48,644 bases of DNA. Origin: an uncultured Lactobacillus sp. GTDB taxonomy: Bacteria; Bacillota; Bacilli; Lactobacillales; Lactobacillaceae. Under the pieces are notes generated by a model. The model worked only from the letters and a program-made list of their open reading frames with translations, had not been told where the DNA came from and made no database searches. The position numbers and the translations under genes were made by a program. Position 1 is the stretch's first letter, and each line of letters opens with the position of its first letter. Positions 26,854-36,266 of the stretch are shown piece by piece. The DNA lies in the NCBI GenBank assembly GCA_937916845.1, contig CALFSK010000076.1, positions 1-48,644 of the forward strand. The letters are read 5' to 3'.

Positions 26854-28647
26854 ATGAAAAGAACGACTTATGCGGGCCTAGTTAATGAAGATTATTTAGG
26901 TCAAGAAGTCACTTTACAAGGCTGGGTACAAAAACGCCGGGACCTTGGGAGCTTGATTTTTATTGATTTACGGGACCGTGAAGGCATCGTCCAATTAGTT
27001 TTCAGTCAAGAATTTTCACAGGACGCCTTGGACGTTGCGGATCAATTACGTAGCGAATACGTGATTGAAGTTCAAGGAAAAGTGGTTGACCGAAACGCCG
27101 ATGCAATCAATGATCGGATGAAGACCGGTAAGGTGGAAGTTGAAATCCACTCGGCCAAGATCTTAAACAAGGCCAAAACCCCACCATTCTACATTCAAGA
27201 TAACATCAACGTTTCAGACGAATTGCGGTTGAAGTACCGTTATTTAGACTTACGTCGGCCTGAAATGCAACGCGGCTTGAAGATTCGTAATGGGATCACT
27301 AAGGCTGCGCACCGTTACTTTGATGACAACGAATTTTACGATATTGAAACGCCATTTTTGACGAAATCAACACCAGAAGGGGCCCGGGACTACTTAGTGC
27401 CATCACGGATCTATCAAGGTCACTTCTACGCGTTACCACAATCACCACAACTCTTTAAGCAGTTATTAATGGGTGCCGGTTTTGACCGTTATTACCAAAT
27501 TGCCCGTTGTTTCCGTGATGAAGACTTGCGTGGAGACCGTCAACCTGAATTTACGCAGATTGATATGGAAACGTCCTTCTTAACGGCCGAAGAAATTCAG
27601 TCGTATACGGAAGGGTTAATCCAAAAAGTCATGAAAGACGTTAAGGGGATTGACATTAAGGCACCGTTCAAACGGATCACGTGGCAAGAATCCATGGACC
27701 GCTTCGGTTCTGAAAAACCCGACATTCGTTTCGGGATGGAATTAAAGAACATGGCGGATGCCGTTAAGAACGCTGGCTTTAAGGTCTTTGACAACGCCCT
27801 CGAAGCTGGTGGCCAAGTTAAAGCAATCGCTGTACCGGGTGGCGCTGACAAGTACTCCCGTAAACAGATCGACGCCTACACGGACTACGTGAAGCGCTTT
27901 GGCGCAAAGGGCTTAGCCTGGATGAAAGTTACTGAAGACGGCTTTAGCGGCCCGGTCGCAAAATTCTTTAAGAATGATGGTGATTTTGAAGCCATTACGA
28001 CGGCAGCCGAAGCTAAAGCGGGTGACTTATTGTTATTCGCTGCGGACAAGTTCAAAGTCGTTGCGGACACTCTTGGTTACTTGCGGAAAGCCATTGCCAA
28101 GGAATTAGACTTGATTGACGAAAATCAATACGCCTACCTATGGGTCGTTGACTGGCCACTCTTTGAATACGATGAAGGAATCGAACGTTGGGTACCAGCG
28201 CACCATCCATTCACGATGCCAAATGAAGAAGATGTTCACTACTTAAACGAAGGTGAAGATCCTCATAAAGCGCACGCACAGTCTTACGATATCATCTTGA
28301 ACGGTTACGAATTAGGTGGTGGGTCAATCCGGATCCATACCCGTGAATTGCAAGAGAAGATGTTCAAGGCGCTTAACTTCACCAAGGAACGCGCACAAGA
28401 ACAGTTTGGCTTCTTACTAGACGCCTTAGACATGGGCTTTCCACCTCATGGCGGTTTAGCAATCGGGTTAGACCGCTTTGCAATGTTGTTATCTGGTAAT
28501 GACAACATTCGTGAAGTGATTGCCTTCCCTAAGAACTCCAAGGCTTCCGAACCAATGACGAACGCACCGGCAACGGTTTCTGACCAACAATTGGCCGACT
28601 TGGACCTTCTGATTACGAAACAACCAGACGAAGAGACTCAAGACTAA
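26854..28647 (+). CDS. aspS: Aspartate--tRNA ligase
   Basis: A 597-residue class IIb synthetase of bacterial type: N-terminal OB anticodon-binding domain, class II core with [20 protein letters not shown] (motif 2 region), a bacterial GAD insertion at about residues 290-420, and motif 3 [13 protein letters not shown]. The full bacterial length supports a discriminating or dual tRNA-Asp enzyme; this cannot be decided here. It shares the hisS T-box and ends in a strong terminator. Confidence 0.98.
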   Translation: MKRTTYAGLVNEDYLGQEVTLQGWVQKRRDLGSLIFIDLRDREGIVQLVFSQEFSQDALDVADQLRSEYVIEVQGKVVDRNADAINDRMKTGKVEVEIHSAKILNKAKTPPFYIQDNINVSDELRLKYRYLDLRRPEMQRGLKIRNGITKAAHRYFDDNEFYDIETPFLTKSTPEGARDYLVPSRIYQGHFYALPQSPQLFKQLLMGAGFDRYYQIARCFRDEDLRGDRQPEFTQIDMETSFLTAEEIQSYTEGLIQKVMKDVKGIDIKAPFKRITWQESMDRFGSEKPDIRFGMELKNMADAVKNAGFKVFDNALEAGGQVKAIAVPGGADKYSRKQIDAYTDYVKRFGAKGLAWMKVTEDGFSGPVAKFFKNDGDFEAITTAAEAKAGDLLLFAADKFKVVADTLGYLRKAIAKELDLIDENQYAYLWVVDWPLFEYDEGIERWVPAHHPFTMPNEEDVHYLNEGEDPHKAHAQSYDIILNGYELGGGSIRIHTRELQEKMFKALNFTKERAQEQFGFLLDALDMGFPPHGGLAIGLDRFAMLLSGNDNIREVIAFPKNSKASEPMTNAPATVSDQQLADLDLLITKQPDEETQD

Positions 28648-28659
28648 GTTATCTCAACG

Positions 28660-28696
28660 AAAGAACGTCCAATCCAGCGATTGGACGTTCTTTTTG
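28660..28696 (+). terminator. Terminator of hisS-aspS
   Basis: AAGAACGTCCAAT pairs with ATTGGACGTTCTT around CCAGCG, followed by TTTTT. Confidence 0.88.
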
Positions 28697-28739
28697 GTTA
28701 GTGTTAAATTTATATTAAAACTTAATTGGAGGAATCTTA

Positions 28740-29270
28740 ATGGAAACAGCGATTTTTGCGGGCGGGTGCTTCTGGTGCATGGTGCAGCCGTTCGATCAGC
28801 TAGCTGGGATTGAGCAGGTCGTTTCGGGTTATACTGGCGGCCACACGGAGAATCCTACTTATCAGCAAGTTAAGGCGCATACGACGGGCCATACCGAAGC
28901 GGTTAAAATTACGTTTGATCCCGAAGTGATTAGTTACGCGCAATTGGTCGAGATTTATTGGCACCAGACGGACCCAACCGATGCGATGGGCCAATTTCAA
29001 GACCGGGGTGATAACTATCGCCCGGTCATCTTTGTGAACAGTCCGGCCCAACGTCAGGTCGCTGAAGCCTCAAAAGCAGCGTTGCAAGCGAGTGAGCGCT
29101 TTGAACAGCCAATCGTGACGACCATTGAAGACGCGGGGCCGTTTTACCCGGCTGAGGCAGAGCATCAGCAGTTTTATAAAAATAATCCGGTCGTCTTTGC
29201 TGAACAAGAAGCGGGTGGTCGGGCCGAGTTTGTGGCCAATAAATGGGCGGAAACGCCGAAGGTTGATTAA
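28740..29270 (+). CDS. msrA: Peptide methionine-S-sulfoxide reductase MsrA
   Basis: This 176-residue cytoplasmic repair enzyme reduces the S form of methionine sulfoxide in proteins. The active-site motif GGCFWC has Cys 10 and Cys 13, and the [14 protein letters not shown] and HTEAVKI family motifs follow. No MsrB is fused. The TTG-free ATG start follows GGAGG. It is a single-gene unit. Confidence 0.97.
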   Translation: METAIFAGGCFWCMVQPFDQLAGIEQVVSGYTGGHTENPTYQQVKAHTTGHTEAVKITFDPEVISYAQLVEIYWHQTDPTDAMGQFQDRGDNYRPVIFVNSPAQRQVAEASKAALQASERFEQPIVTTIEDAGPFYPAEAEHQQFYKNNPVVFAEQEAGGRAEFVANKWAETPKVD

Positions 29271-29388
29271 TAAAATGTGGATTTGCTGAGAACTGTGAGA
29301 CTTCTGGTAGAAAATTGTAAAACCGCGTCAGTTAGCGGTTAAGCGTGTTACAATAGCGAAAGCAAAAACGTAAAGGAGCACTCAATTC

Positions 29389-30264
29389 ATGGATGATTTT
29401 CAGCAGTTATCCAAGCATCATCGTGACGTGGTCAAGGCGTCAACGGCCTTCATCTACGCCATCCTAGTGTCCATCGCAATGAATTACTTTTGGACACCAG
29501 GTCACATTTATTCATCCGGGATTACCGGTTTAGCCCAACTATTTAATAGTTTAATGTCCAAATTCTTACCATTTGAACTGTCAACAGCGGCTCTGTTGTT
29601 CCTGTTAAACGTGCCAATGTTTATCATTGCGTGGCGTTCAATCGGTCATCGGTTTACGATGTATACGTTTTTAGCCGTCGCCTTGTCTAGTATTATGATT
29701 AAGGTGATTGCGCCGGTTGGTTTGACACATGACCCAATCATCTGTGCGATTTTTGGGGGTGCCGTAAACGGTTTTGGGACCGGGACCGCACTTAAAAATG
29801 GCATTTCGACCGGTGGGCTGGATATTATCGGGATCGTCTTGCGCCGGAAGACGGGCCGCAGTATCGGGACCATAAATATGGCGTTTAATTCAATCATTAT
29901 CGTGGCTGCCGGATTCGTTTACGGCTGGCCATACGCGTTTTATTCCGCCTTGGGACTCTTTGTGAACGGTCGGGTCATTGACATGACCTATACGCGTCAG
30001 CAAAAGATGCAGGTGATGATCATTACGAGTCGCCCGAAGACGGTGATCGATAGTGTGCAGAACCGAATTCGCCGTGGGGTGACCATTGTGCATAATGCTG
30101 AGGGTGCTTACCAACATGACGATAAGACAATTCTTTTTACCGTAATCACGCGTTATGAGATGCCGGAATTAAAGGCCGCAATGGCGGAGGCTGATCCACA
30201 CGCCTTTGTCAGCATTTCGGATACGGTTAAAATCTTGGGCCACTTTTACGAGCCTAAGCCATAA
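29389..30264 (+). CDS. YitT-family membrane protein
   Basis: A 291-residue protein with five or six N-terminal membrane helices carrying the YitT-family GxxxGG-type segments (GGAVNGFGTGTALKNGISTGGLDIIG) and a C-terminal cytoplasmic DUF2179 domain (about residues 205-285: MQVMIITSRPKTVIDSVQNR). The function of the family is not settled; transport or nucleotide-regulated roles are suggested. AAAGGAG lies before the ATG. The gene has its own terminator. Confidence 0.92.
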   Translation: MDDFQQLSKHHRDVVKASTAFIYAILVSIAMNYFWTPGHIYSSGITGLAQLFNSLMSKFLPFELSTAALLFLLNVPMFIIAWRSIGHRFTMYTFLAVALSSIMIKVIAPVGLTHDPIICAIFGGAVNGFGTGTALKNGISTGGLDIIGIVLRRKTGRSIGTINMAFNSIIIVAAGFVYGWPYAFYSALGLFVNGRVIDMTYTRQQKMQVMIITSRPKTVIDSVQNRIRRGVTIVHNAEGAYQHDDKTILFTVITRYEMPELKAAMAEADPHAFVSISDTVKILGHFYEPKP

Positions 30265-30291
30265 AACATTGCAATCAATAAAGATATTATT

Positions 30292-30335
30292 AATAACGGG
30301 ACTAGTAGCAGAAGACTACGGCCCCGTTATTTTTG
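30292..30335 (+). terminator. Terminator after the YitT gene
   Basis: AATAACGGG pairs with CCCGTTATT, with an inner GTAG/CTAC pairing, followed by TTTT. Confidence 0.8.
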
Positions 30336-30423
30336 GCTATAACAATTAATTTTATTTGAGGAAAAGTAATTATTAAGCAACGATAAAGTAATTCATGTTT
30401 AGAAGGGGTGTAAAAGTAAAATA

Positions 30424-30432
30424 TGATATAAT
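30424..30432 (+). promoter_or_regulatory. Extended -10 promoter of the teichoic-acid-type genes
   Basis: TGATATAAT: a TG dinucleotide one base before a perfect TATAAT (30427-30432). No good -35 is seen. Confidence 0.55.
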
Positions 30433-30469
30433 CAATTGTTGTATTTAACAGTGTGAAAGGGTGGCCGGT

Positions 30470-31606
30470 TTGAAAAAAGAAATCTATGTCTGGCTAATTA
30501 GAATTATTTCGTGGTTAGCGCACTTTAAGACATCGAACCACGTCATTTATTTAATGAGTTTCGCGGATAACCTTGATTTTATTCGGCAACTGAATAAACG
30601 GGTTCCCGGTCGGTTGACAGTTTATTATTTACCGTCTGCGCAGTCGGGTGCGGCCAAGCTTGCAAGGGATGGCATCGCAACGGAGGCTTTTCACGATTCG
30701 CTGGGTTTCGTATTCACCGGGATTCCAGTGTTAACGCGGGCAGCGGACCTGTACGTCGATAATTACTACGCTTTTACGGCCGGGGTCTACCGGCATCGCC
30801 ATCAGCGGGTGATTCAACTATGGCACGCTGGCGGAGCCGTCAAGGCGTTTGGTTGGGGTGACCCGCAAACTTCTAAACGGTCGGCTGGTGATCAGCGCCG
30901 TTTTCAAGCCGTTTATAATCACATTACGGACTTTGTGGTTGGTTCTGACAAGATGGGCCAGGTTTTTGCGGACAGTTATCACGTGCCAATGAGCCGGATG
31001 CAGACGTTGGGGTATCCACGCTCAGACCGTTATCGACAAACTGGTTGGATTGAAACCACCCGGGCAGCAATTTATACTCAGCATCCTGAATTGAAGGGGT
31101 GCGAGTTGATCTTGTATGCCCCAACTTATCGGGCGGGGGTTCAATTTGATTTGCCGGCTGATTTCAAAGCGCTTCGGTTGGCACCTAATCAACGGTTGAT
31201 CGTAAAGCTACACCCGCACTTAGCGCAACAAGCGTCGGCGCTTCGGGCGCAATATCCTGACCTAATAACGGCGGTACCAGAATTTAGTACCGACGAGTTG
31301 TTAACGGTCACCAATACGCTAATTAGTGACTATTCGTCCGTTATTTTTGACTATGCACTCTTGCCAAATTGCCAGAAAATGGTATTCTATGTCTTTGACT
31401 GGCAAAGTTTCAATCAAGCGGTCGGACTGCAGGCAGACTTCAAAACGTGGGCGCCGGGACCGATGGTGACCACGACGGTTGCACTGAATGACGAATTAGC
31501 GACACCCGCTGCGGCACCACGGGTCGCAGCGTTTAACCAGCTGTGGAACACGTACAACGACGGTCACGCAACTGAGCGGACTTTAGCTTACTTTTATCCA
31601 AAATAA
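30470..31606 (+). CDS. CDP-glycerol glycerophosphotransferase-family protein (TagB/TagF-like)
   Basis: This 378-residue protein has the GT-B fold of TagB/TagF transferases, which add glycerol phosphate from CDP-glycerol in wall teichoic acid synthesis. Typical pieces are IQLWHAGGAVKAFGWG (the catalytic W-H-G type motif), LGYPRSDRY, LYAPTYR and the C-terminal TNTLISDYSSVIFDYALL. The first 15 or so residues form an amphipathic membrane-binding helix. The upstream GTG at 30461 is adjacent to AAAGG, too close; AAAGGGTGG fits the TTG at 30470. The product could be a primase (TagB-like) or a polymerase; length favours the short form. It is followed 40 bases later by a TagG-like permease gene. Confidence 0.88.
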   Translation: MKKEIYVWLIRIISWLAHFKTSNHVIYLMSFADNLDFIRQLNKRVPGRLTVYYLPSAQSGAAKLARDGIATEAFHDSLGFVFTGIPVLTRAADLYVDNYYAFTAGVYRHRHQRVIQLWHAGGAVKAFGWGDPQTSKRSAGDQRRFQAVYNHITDFVVGSDKMGQVFADSYHVPMSRMQTLGYPRSDRYRQTGWIETTRAAIYTQHPELKGCELILYAPTYRAGVQFDLPADFKALRLAPNQRLIVKLHPHLAQQASALRAQYPDLITAVPEFSTDELLTVTNTLISDYSSVIFDYALLPNCQKMVFYVFDWQSFNQAVGLQADFKTWAPGPMVTTTVALNDELATPAAAPRVAAFNQLWNTYNDGHATERTLAYFYPK

Positions 31607-31646
31607 ACTAGTTATGTCACAATGAAAGATAGGAAGTGTCAGTGCC

Positions 31647-32465
31647 TTGAAAGAGGTCGTATCAATAATTAAGGAACAATTCCAGAATTGGGGCATCATT
31701 TGGCGGATCTCCAACTATGAAGATCAAGCTAGCTATCAAAACCATTACTTGGGATTAGCCTGGGAATATTTATACCCGTTAATTCAAATCGGGATTTACT
31801 GGATCGTCTTTAGTGGTGGCTTTAAAAAAGGTAGTAATCTCGATGGGGTGTCCTACTTAATGTGGATGGTTATCGGGATTACCCCTTGGTTCTTTATGAA
31901 CCGGGCAATCTTGGATGGTTCCAAGAGTATTTATCAGCGGGTCAACATGGTGTCTAAAATGAAGTTTCCGGTTTCGGTGTTACCATCGATTCGGATTGTT
32001 GGTAACTTAAACTCCTTCTGGACGATGCTGGTGTTCTCGATCGCACTGGGCTTCTTTAACGGCGTTTACCCCGCTGTACAGTGGTTGCAATGGATTTACT
32101 ACTTCATTTGCATGATGGCGCTGATGTTTGCATTAAGCATTTTTAATTCAACCGTTTCCGTGTTAGTTCGGGATTGGCAGATCCTATTGCAATCCTTGAT
32201 GCGGATGCTGTTCTACTTATCAGGTGTTTTGTTCAACTTCCAAACAACTGGTTTTCCGGCGCCGTTTGTCCGGATCTTACAGTTAAATCCGTTCTTCTAC
32301 GTGATCAACGGGTTTCGGAATTCGATGTTCCACCAAGGGTCAGACAGTTACATGTGGAGTCAGCCGATTTTAACCCTTATTTTCTGGGGCGTCGTGCTCT
32401 TCTTCTTGTTGATTGGTTCGCACCTGCATTACAAGTTCCGGTCTCGGTTCGTTGACATGATTTAA
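31647..32465 (+). CDS. ABC-2-type polysaccharide/teichoic acid export permease (TagG-like)
   Basis: A 272-residue membrane protein with about six helices and the ABC-2 polysaccharide-exporter layout (Wzm/TagG/RfbD type): the N-terminal cytoplasmic stretch ISNYEDQASYQNHYLGLAWEYLYP, and the LNPFFYVINGFRNSMFH C-terminal signature. It should form the channel of a teichoic acid or polysaccharide exporter and needs an ATPase partner (TagH-like), but none is encoded here. The TTG start follows AGGAAG. The terminator closes the two-gene unit. Confidence 0.88.
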   Translation: MKEVVSIIKEQFQNWGIIWRISNYEDQASYQNHYLGLAWEYLYPLIQIGIYWIVFSGGFKKGSNLDGVSYLMWMVIGITPWFFMNRAILDGSKSIYQRVNMVSKMKFPVSVLPSIRIVGNLNSFWTMLVFSIALGFFNGVYPAVQWLQWIYYFICMMALMFALSIFNSTVSVLVRDWQILLQSLMRMLFYLSGVLFNFQTTGFPAPFVRILQLNPFFYVINGFRNSMFHQGSDSYMWSQPILTLIFWGVVLFFLLIGSHLHYKFRSRFVDMI

Positions 32466-32477
32466 TTTTAAAAACGA

Positions 32478-32518
32478 CAATGGTTGCGTCGGTTAATGCC
32501 GAAGCAACCATTTTTTTG
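32478..32518 (+). terminator. Terminator after the TagG-like gene
   Basis: AATGGTTGC pairs with GCAACCATT, with an inner CGG/CCG, followed by seven T. Confidence 0.88.
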
Positions 32519-32611
32519 TATAATGAGGTAGGCGTACTATTTAGTTGGGTACCGGGGTGATTTGGCAATCATGCCAGTGTCATTTTAATCATGAGTGAAG
32601 GATGGGATGTT

Positions 32612-33508
32612 ATGTTACGACTTGGATCACACGTATCAATGAAAGCACCAAAGATGTTACTGGGTTCTGCGGAAGAGGCAGCCAGTTACGGGGCGAACAC
32701 CTTTATGATCTATACGGGCGCACCGCAAAATACGCGTCGTAAACCAATTGATGAATTAAACATTGCCGCGGCCCAGCCGGTCATCGCGGCCAATGATCTG
32801 CAACAGATCGTGGTCCACGCACCGTACATTGTGAACCTTGGTAATACGACTAAACCCGGGTATTTTGAGTTTGCAACGGACTTCTTGTATCATGAAATCG
32901 AGCGGGCTGAAGCGGTTGGGGCGACCCAATTAACCTTGCATCCCGGTGCTCACGTTGGTGCGGGTGCTGACGTTGCCATTGCCCAAATCGTGAAGGGTTT
33001 AAATGAAGTCATTCGTCCTGATCAAAAGATTCAAATTGCGATTGAAACGATGGCAGGCAAAGGGACTGAGGTTGGCCGGACGTTTGAAGAAATCGCGGCC
33101 ATGATTGACGGGGTTACCTACAATGAAAAATTGTCGGTGACTTTTGATACTTGTCATACGAGTGATGCGGGTTATGATATTAAAAATGACTTTGACGGTG
33201 TCTTAAATGAGTTCGATCACGTGATTGGGTTGGACCGTCTAAAGGTTGTTCATTTGAACGATTCCAAGAATCCCCAGGGCGCACATAAGGACCGTCATAC
33301 GAATATCGGGATGGGGACCATTGGCTTCGACGCCTTGAACTATGTTTGTCATCACCCGCAACTAGATAATATTAGTAAAATTTTGGAAACGCCGTACGTT
33401 GGCGAAGACAAGAAGCACCAACACGCGCCTTATAAGTATGAAATTGCCATGCTACGGGCTGGTCAATTCAACGAAAACTTACTTGATGACGTTGAAAATG
33501 AGCGGTAG
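32612..33508 (+). CDS. nfo: Endonuclease IV (AP endonuclease)
   Basis: This 298-residue TIM-barrel enzyme cuts abasic sites 5' to the lesion in base-excision repair. The metal-binding signatures are present: [33 protein letters not shown] and [22 protein letters not shown]. An ATG at 32591 opens a longer frame, but AAGGATGGG fits the ATG at 32612. Length then matches the family. It is a single gene, followed by a truncated dyad element. Confidence 0.96.
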   Translation: MLRLGSHVSMKAPKMLLGSAEEAASYGANTFMIYTGAPQNTRRKPIDELNIAAAQPVIAANDLQQIVVHAPYIVNLGNTTKPGYFEFATDFLYHEIERAEAVGATQLTLHPGAHVGAGADVAIAQIVKGLNEVIRPDQKIQIAIETMAGKGTEVGRTFEEIAAMIDGVTYNEKLSVTFDTCHTSDAGYDIKNDFDGVLNEFDHVIGLDRLKVVHLNDSKNPQGAHKDRHTNIGMGTIGFDALNYVCHHPQLDNISKILETPYVGEDKKHQHAPYKYEIAMLRAGQFNENLLDDVENER

Positions 33509-33527
33509 GGTCAATTTATAAGCCAGT

Positions 33528-33605
33528 CCGGTTGCCACTGATGACATGCGGTCGTGGGACCGGGCCAAGCCTGAGAAGCGTCTTGCCCTTTGCAACCGAT
33601 GCCAT
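33528..33605. repeat. Dyad element type A, internally deleted copy
   Basis: Bases 33528-33589 repeat the left arm and adjoining part of the 15757-15929 element (starting CCGGTTGCCACTGATGACAT) with only a few differences. The sequence then jumps to AACCGATGCCAT, which matches the inner part of that element's right arm, and ends. So the middle of the element is missing and the right end is clipped. The copy lies just after nfo. Confidence 0.75.
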
Positions 33606-33625
33606 TATTAAAAGCAAATTAATCC

Positions 33626-33661
33626 GACGTTCTGACTAAACCAAGTCAGGGCGTTTTTTTG
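33626..33661 (+). terminator. Terminator after nfo
   Basis: ACGTTCTGACT pairs with AGTCAGGGCGT (G-U pairs), followed by seven T. Confidence 0.78.
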
Positions 33662-33690
33662 TGGTTTCCTAAAAAATTTCGAATTTTTCC

Positions 33691-33721
33691 TTGCCTTGCA
33701 GTAGCTTCAAGGGGCTAAACT
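33691..33721 (+). promoter_or_regulatory. MerR-type promoter and operator before the MFS gene
   Basis: TTGCCT (33691-33696) and TAAACT (33716-33721) are separated by 19 bases, two more than normal. Within and across the spacer lies the dyad CCTTGCAGTAGCTTCAAGG (33694-33712). An over-long spacer filled by a dyad is the hallmark of promoters twisted open by MerR-family activators. No MerR gene is in the neighbourhood. Confidence 0.75.
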
Positions 33722-33753
33722 GCATTTATTCACTTAAAGACAAGGAGTACAAC

Positions 33754-35091
33754 ATGACTAAAAACAAACGTTTTGACTGGATTCTATTAATTATTCTATT
33801 CAGTTACTTTATGATTTTACTGGATAATTCGATTATCTTTACGGGGACGGTGAAAATCGCCCAAGAATTACGACTGAACCAACAGACCCTTTCCTGGGTC
33901 AGCAGCGCGTACTCGTTGACCTTTGGTGGGTTCCTTCTGCTTGGTGGTCGCGCTGGGGACTTGTTTGGTCGCCGTCGAGTTTTTGAAATTGGTTTGATTA
34001 TCTTTGGGTTAGGTTCACTGATTGTTGGGTTAGCGGTCAACGCCCCAATGATTATTGCCGCCCGTGCTTTTCAAGGGATTGGCTCAGCCATTTTGGCACC
34101 CACAACGCTGGCTATTTTGATGGATACTTATGAAGGCCCGGCCCGTGTTCGCGCAATTGCTTATTACGGGGCGATGGCGGGGATTGGCGCCAGTGTGAGT
34201 TTAGTTATCGGTGGGGTCTTTGCCAGTTTATTAACTTGGCGGGTCGGCTTTTTCATCAATGTGCCGATCAGTATTTGGATGTTTTACTTGGCGATTCGTC
34301 ATTTGAAGGCCGACCATGGCCAAGCTGATGGCAAACTCGACTGGGTTGGTACGATTACGTCACTTATCGGGATGAGTGCTTTGGTTTATAGTATTGTCGG
34401 GACTTGGGCGAAGCTACCAGCCTTGGTTTTAGCCGTTGTGATGCTAACGGGGTTCATTTACCAGGAATGGAAAACGGCGCAACCAATCATGCCGCTACGC
34501 CTATTTGCGGACCGTGAACGGGTTGGGGCGTATATTGGCCGCTTTCTGTACTTGGGCGCAATGTTAGGTTTTTGGTTCATCACCCCGCAATTGATGCAAA
34601 ATCAGTTGGGCTTTAGCGCTTTGATGGCGGGCATCGCCTTCTTCCCGTTGACCATCGTGAACTTCATTGTGGCGTTGCAAGTTGCTCGTTTGACGGCTAA
34701 ATGGGGAAACGGTGGCTTACTTGTGATTGGAACTGGTCTGACATTATTAGGGATGTTTTGGCTGAGCTTCTTTGCGCCAAGTGTTGGCTACTGGTTAGGG
34801 ATTGCGTTGCCGATGGTCGTTATTGGGATTGGCCAAGGACTAGCGCTTAGTCCGTTCACCGCAGCTGGCGTGGCCCATACCCAGGGTGCTGATGCTGGTG
34901 CGGCTTCCGGCGTGGTCAACGTGATGCACCAGATTGGTGGTTCGGTGGGCTTGTCGATTTTAGTGGCGGTTCAAAATATGACTAACAATTCGGTAGTTGG
35001 TTTTAGAAACGCCGTTTTAACCGGGTCAGGATTATTGCTTCTGGCACTGTTGGCGGCAATTTTCTTAATTGTTCCGGGTGAAAGAAAATAA
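33754..35091 (+). CDS. MFS drug-efflux transporter, DHA2-like
   Basis: A 445-residue membrane protein with roughly 14 hydrophobic segments and the motif A loop GGRAGDLFGRRRVF between TM2 and TM3. DNSIIFTGTVKIAQELRLNQQTLSW is the DHA2 motif D1-like region. The frame opens at 33691 but AAGGAG fits the ATG at 33754, inside which the MerR-type promoter would otherwise lie. The substrate is not indicated; proton-driven export of toxic or hydrophobic compounds is usual. It heads a probable operon with two small genes. Confidence 0.92.
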   Translation: MTKNKRFDWILLIILFSYFMILLDNSIIFTGTVKIAQELRLNQQTLSWVSSAYSLTFGGFLLLGGRAGDLFGRRRVFEIGLIIFGLGSLIVGLAVNAPMIIAARAFQGIGSAILAPTTLAILMDTYEGPARVRAIAYYGAMAGIGASVSLVIGGVFASLLTWRVGFFINVPISIWMFYLAIRHLKADHGQADGKLDWVGTITSLIGMSALVYSIVGTWAKLPALVLAVVMLTGFIYQEWKTAQPIMPLRLFADRERVGAYIGRFLYLGAMLGFWFITPQLMQNQLGFSALMAGIAFFPLTIVNFIVALQVARLTAKWGNGGLLVIGTGLTLLGMFWLSFFAPSVGYWLGIALPMVVIGIGQGLALSPFTAAGVAHTQGADAGAASGVVNVMHQIGGSVGLSILVAVQNMTNNSVVGFRNAVLTGSGLLLLALLAAIFLIVPGERK

Positions 35092-35148
35092 CCTCACTGC
35101 AAGGGCTGTAAAATAAAGATATGTTGAGAACTAAGGTTGGTGATTATA

Positions 35149-35511
35149 ATGGAAAATGAATTAATTACGGTATATCGAAACTATAATTTGGCACTAGCGG
35201 CAGATGATGTTGACCAACTTAACCAACTGTTAGCGCCGCAATTTACACTGACACACATGACTGGCTACGTTCAGCCACGATCGGAATGGCTTAGTGAAAT
35301 CAAACAAGGTCAGATGGCTTACTTTGATTCGCAAGAACACCATGTCACCGTTGACAAGCTGAGTGATGGCTGGCAAGTCACTGGCGAAAATCAGGTGACG
35401 GCTTCGATTCACGGGAGTGCCCGCCATGCCTGGCCGCTGAAAACGGTCATGTCGATACAACGGATTGCGGGCCAATTACAAATTACCGCCGCGGTTGTGA
35501 CGACGTATTAA
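35149..35511 (+). CDS. NTF2-like/SnoaL-type small protein
   Basis: A 120-residue soluble protein with the NTF2-like pattern: an N-terminal helix pair (MENELITVYRNYNLALAADDVDQLNQLLAPQFTLTHMTG), then strands (EWLSEIKQGQMAYFDSQEHHVTV, GWQVTGENQVTASIHG, LKTVMSIQRIAGQLQITAAVVT). Related proteins are called DUF4440 or putative lumazine/steroid-isomerase-like, with varied or unknown roles. The TTG at 35137 is too close to the ribosome site; AAGGTTGG fits the ATG at 35149. It follows the MFS gene by 57 bases. Confidence 0.8.
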   Translation: MENELITVYRNYNLALAADDVDQLNQLLAPQFTLTHMTGYVQPRSEWLSEIKQGQMAYFDSQEHHVTVDKLSDGWQVTGENQVTASIHGSARHAWPLKTVMSIQRIAGQLQITAAVVTTY

Positions 35512-35575
35512 AAGGCAATTTCAGTTTAGTATGTAAGATTAGAAATGAAACTAACTTTAAAAAGAAGGACAAAAA

Positions 35576-36175
35576 ATGAAAAACGTTTTAATTATTGGAG
35601 CGACTGGCTCCGTTGGTTCAACGACGCGCGACTATTTTTTGACAAATAGTGCGGACCAATTAACCTTATTTGCACGTCATGCGAATCGGATTAAAGTTCA
35701 GCAGGATCGGGAAACGGTGATTCAGGGTGACGTTACCAATGTTGACCAATTAGCGGCTGCGATGGCCGGGCAAGACGTTGTTTTTGCCGCTTTAAGTGGC
35801 GATTTAAAGGCAATGGCAGAAAGTATTATTGCAGCGATGCATCAGGCCCAAGTAAAGCGGTTGATCTTTATTACTTCCATGGGAATCTATAACGAGATTC
35901 CGGCTTACCTAGGTGCTGACGGCAACTTGGCTAGCAACCCGATGTTGCGTGGTTACCGGGTAGCTGCGGACGTTATCGAAGCGTCTGACTTAACCTACAC
36001 GATCGTACGGCCAGGTTGGTTTGACAACGGGGGCGACGATTATGAAGTGACGCAAAAAGGCGAACCGTTCGGCGGGCACAACGTGTCACGACGGGCCATC
36101 GCCGACTTAGTGATGCATGCCGCTGATGATGACGACTACCTTCAGGCAAGTGTCGGGATTGACCGGCCAGAATAG
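35576..36175 (+). CDS. NAD(P)-binding oxidoreductase (atypical SDR, NmrA/YwnB-like)
   Basis: A 199-residue Rossmann protein with the dinucleotide motif GATGSVGSTT at residues 8-17, the VIQGDVTN and LIFITSMGIYN pieces, and an intact YxxxK-like region replaced by atypical residues. Such proteins are usually quinone or aldehyde reductases or redox sensors. AAGAAGGAC lies before the ATG. It is third in the cluster with the MFS exporter and NTF2-like gene; together this looks like a stress or detoxification set responding to a MerR-type signal. Confidence 0.85.
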   Translation: MKNVLIIGATGSVGSTTRDYFLTNSADQLTLFARHANRIKVQQDRETVIQGDVTNVDQLAAAMAGQDVVFAALSGDLKAMAESIIAAMHQAQVKRLIFITSMGIYNEIPAYLGADGNLASNPMLRGYRVAADVIEASDLTYTIVRPGWFDNGGDDYEVTQKGEPFGGHNVSRRAIADLVMHAADDDDYLQASVGIDRPE

Positions 36176-36214
36176 TTTAGTTAGTAAGTTAACTATTTTT
36201 AATCGTTAGAAAGC

Positions 36215-36252
36215 AAAAAAATGGCCCGGAAAAAATCCAGGCCACTTTGAGT
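36215..36252 (-). terminator. Terminator of ppsR
   Basis: On the minus strand GTGGCCTGGA pairs with TCCGGGCCAT, followed by seven U. Confidence 0.8.
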
Positions 36253-36266
36253 TACATTTTAAATGG

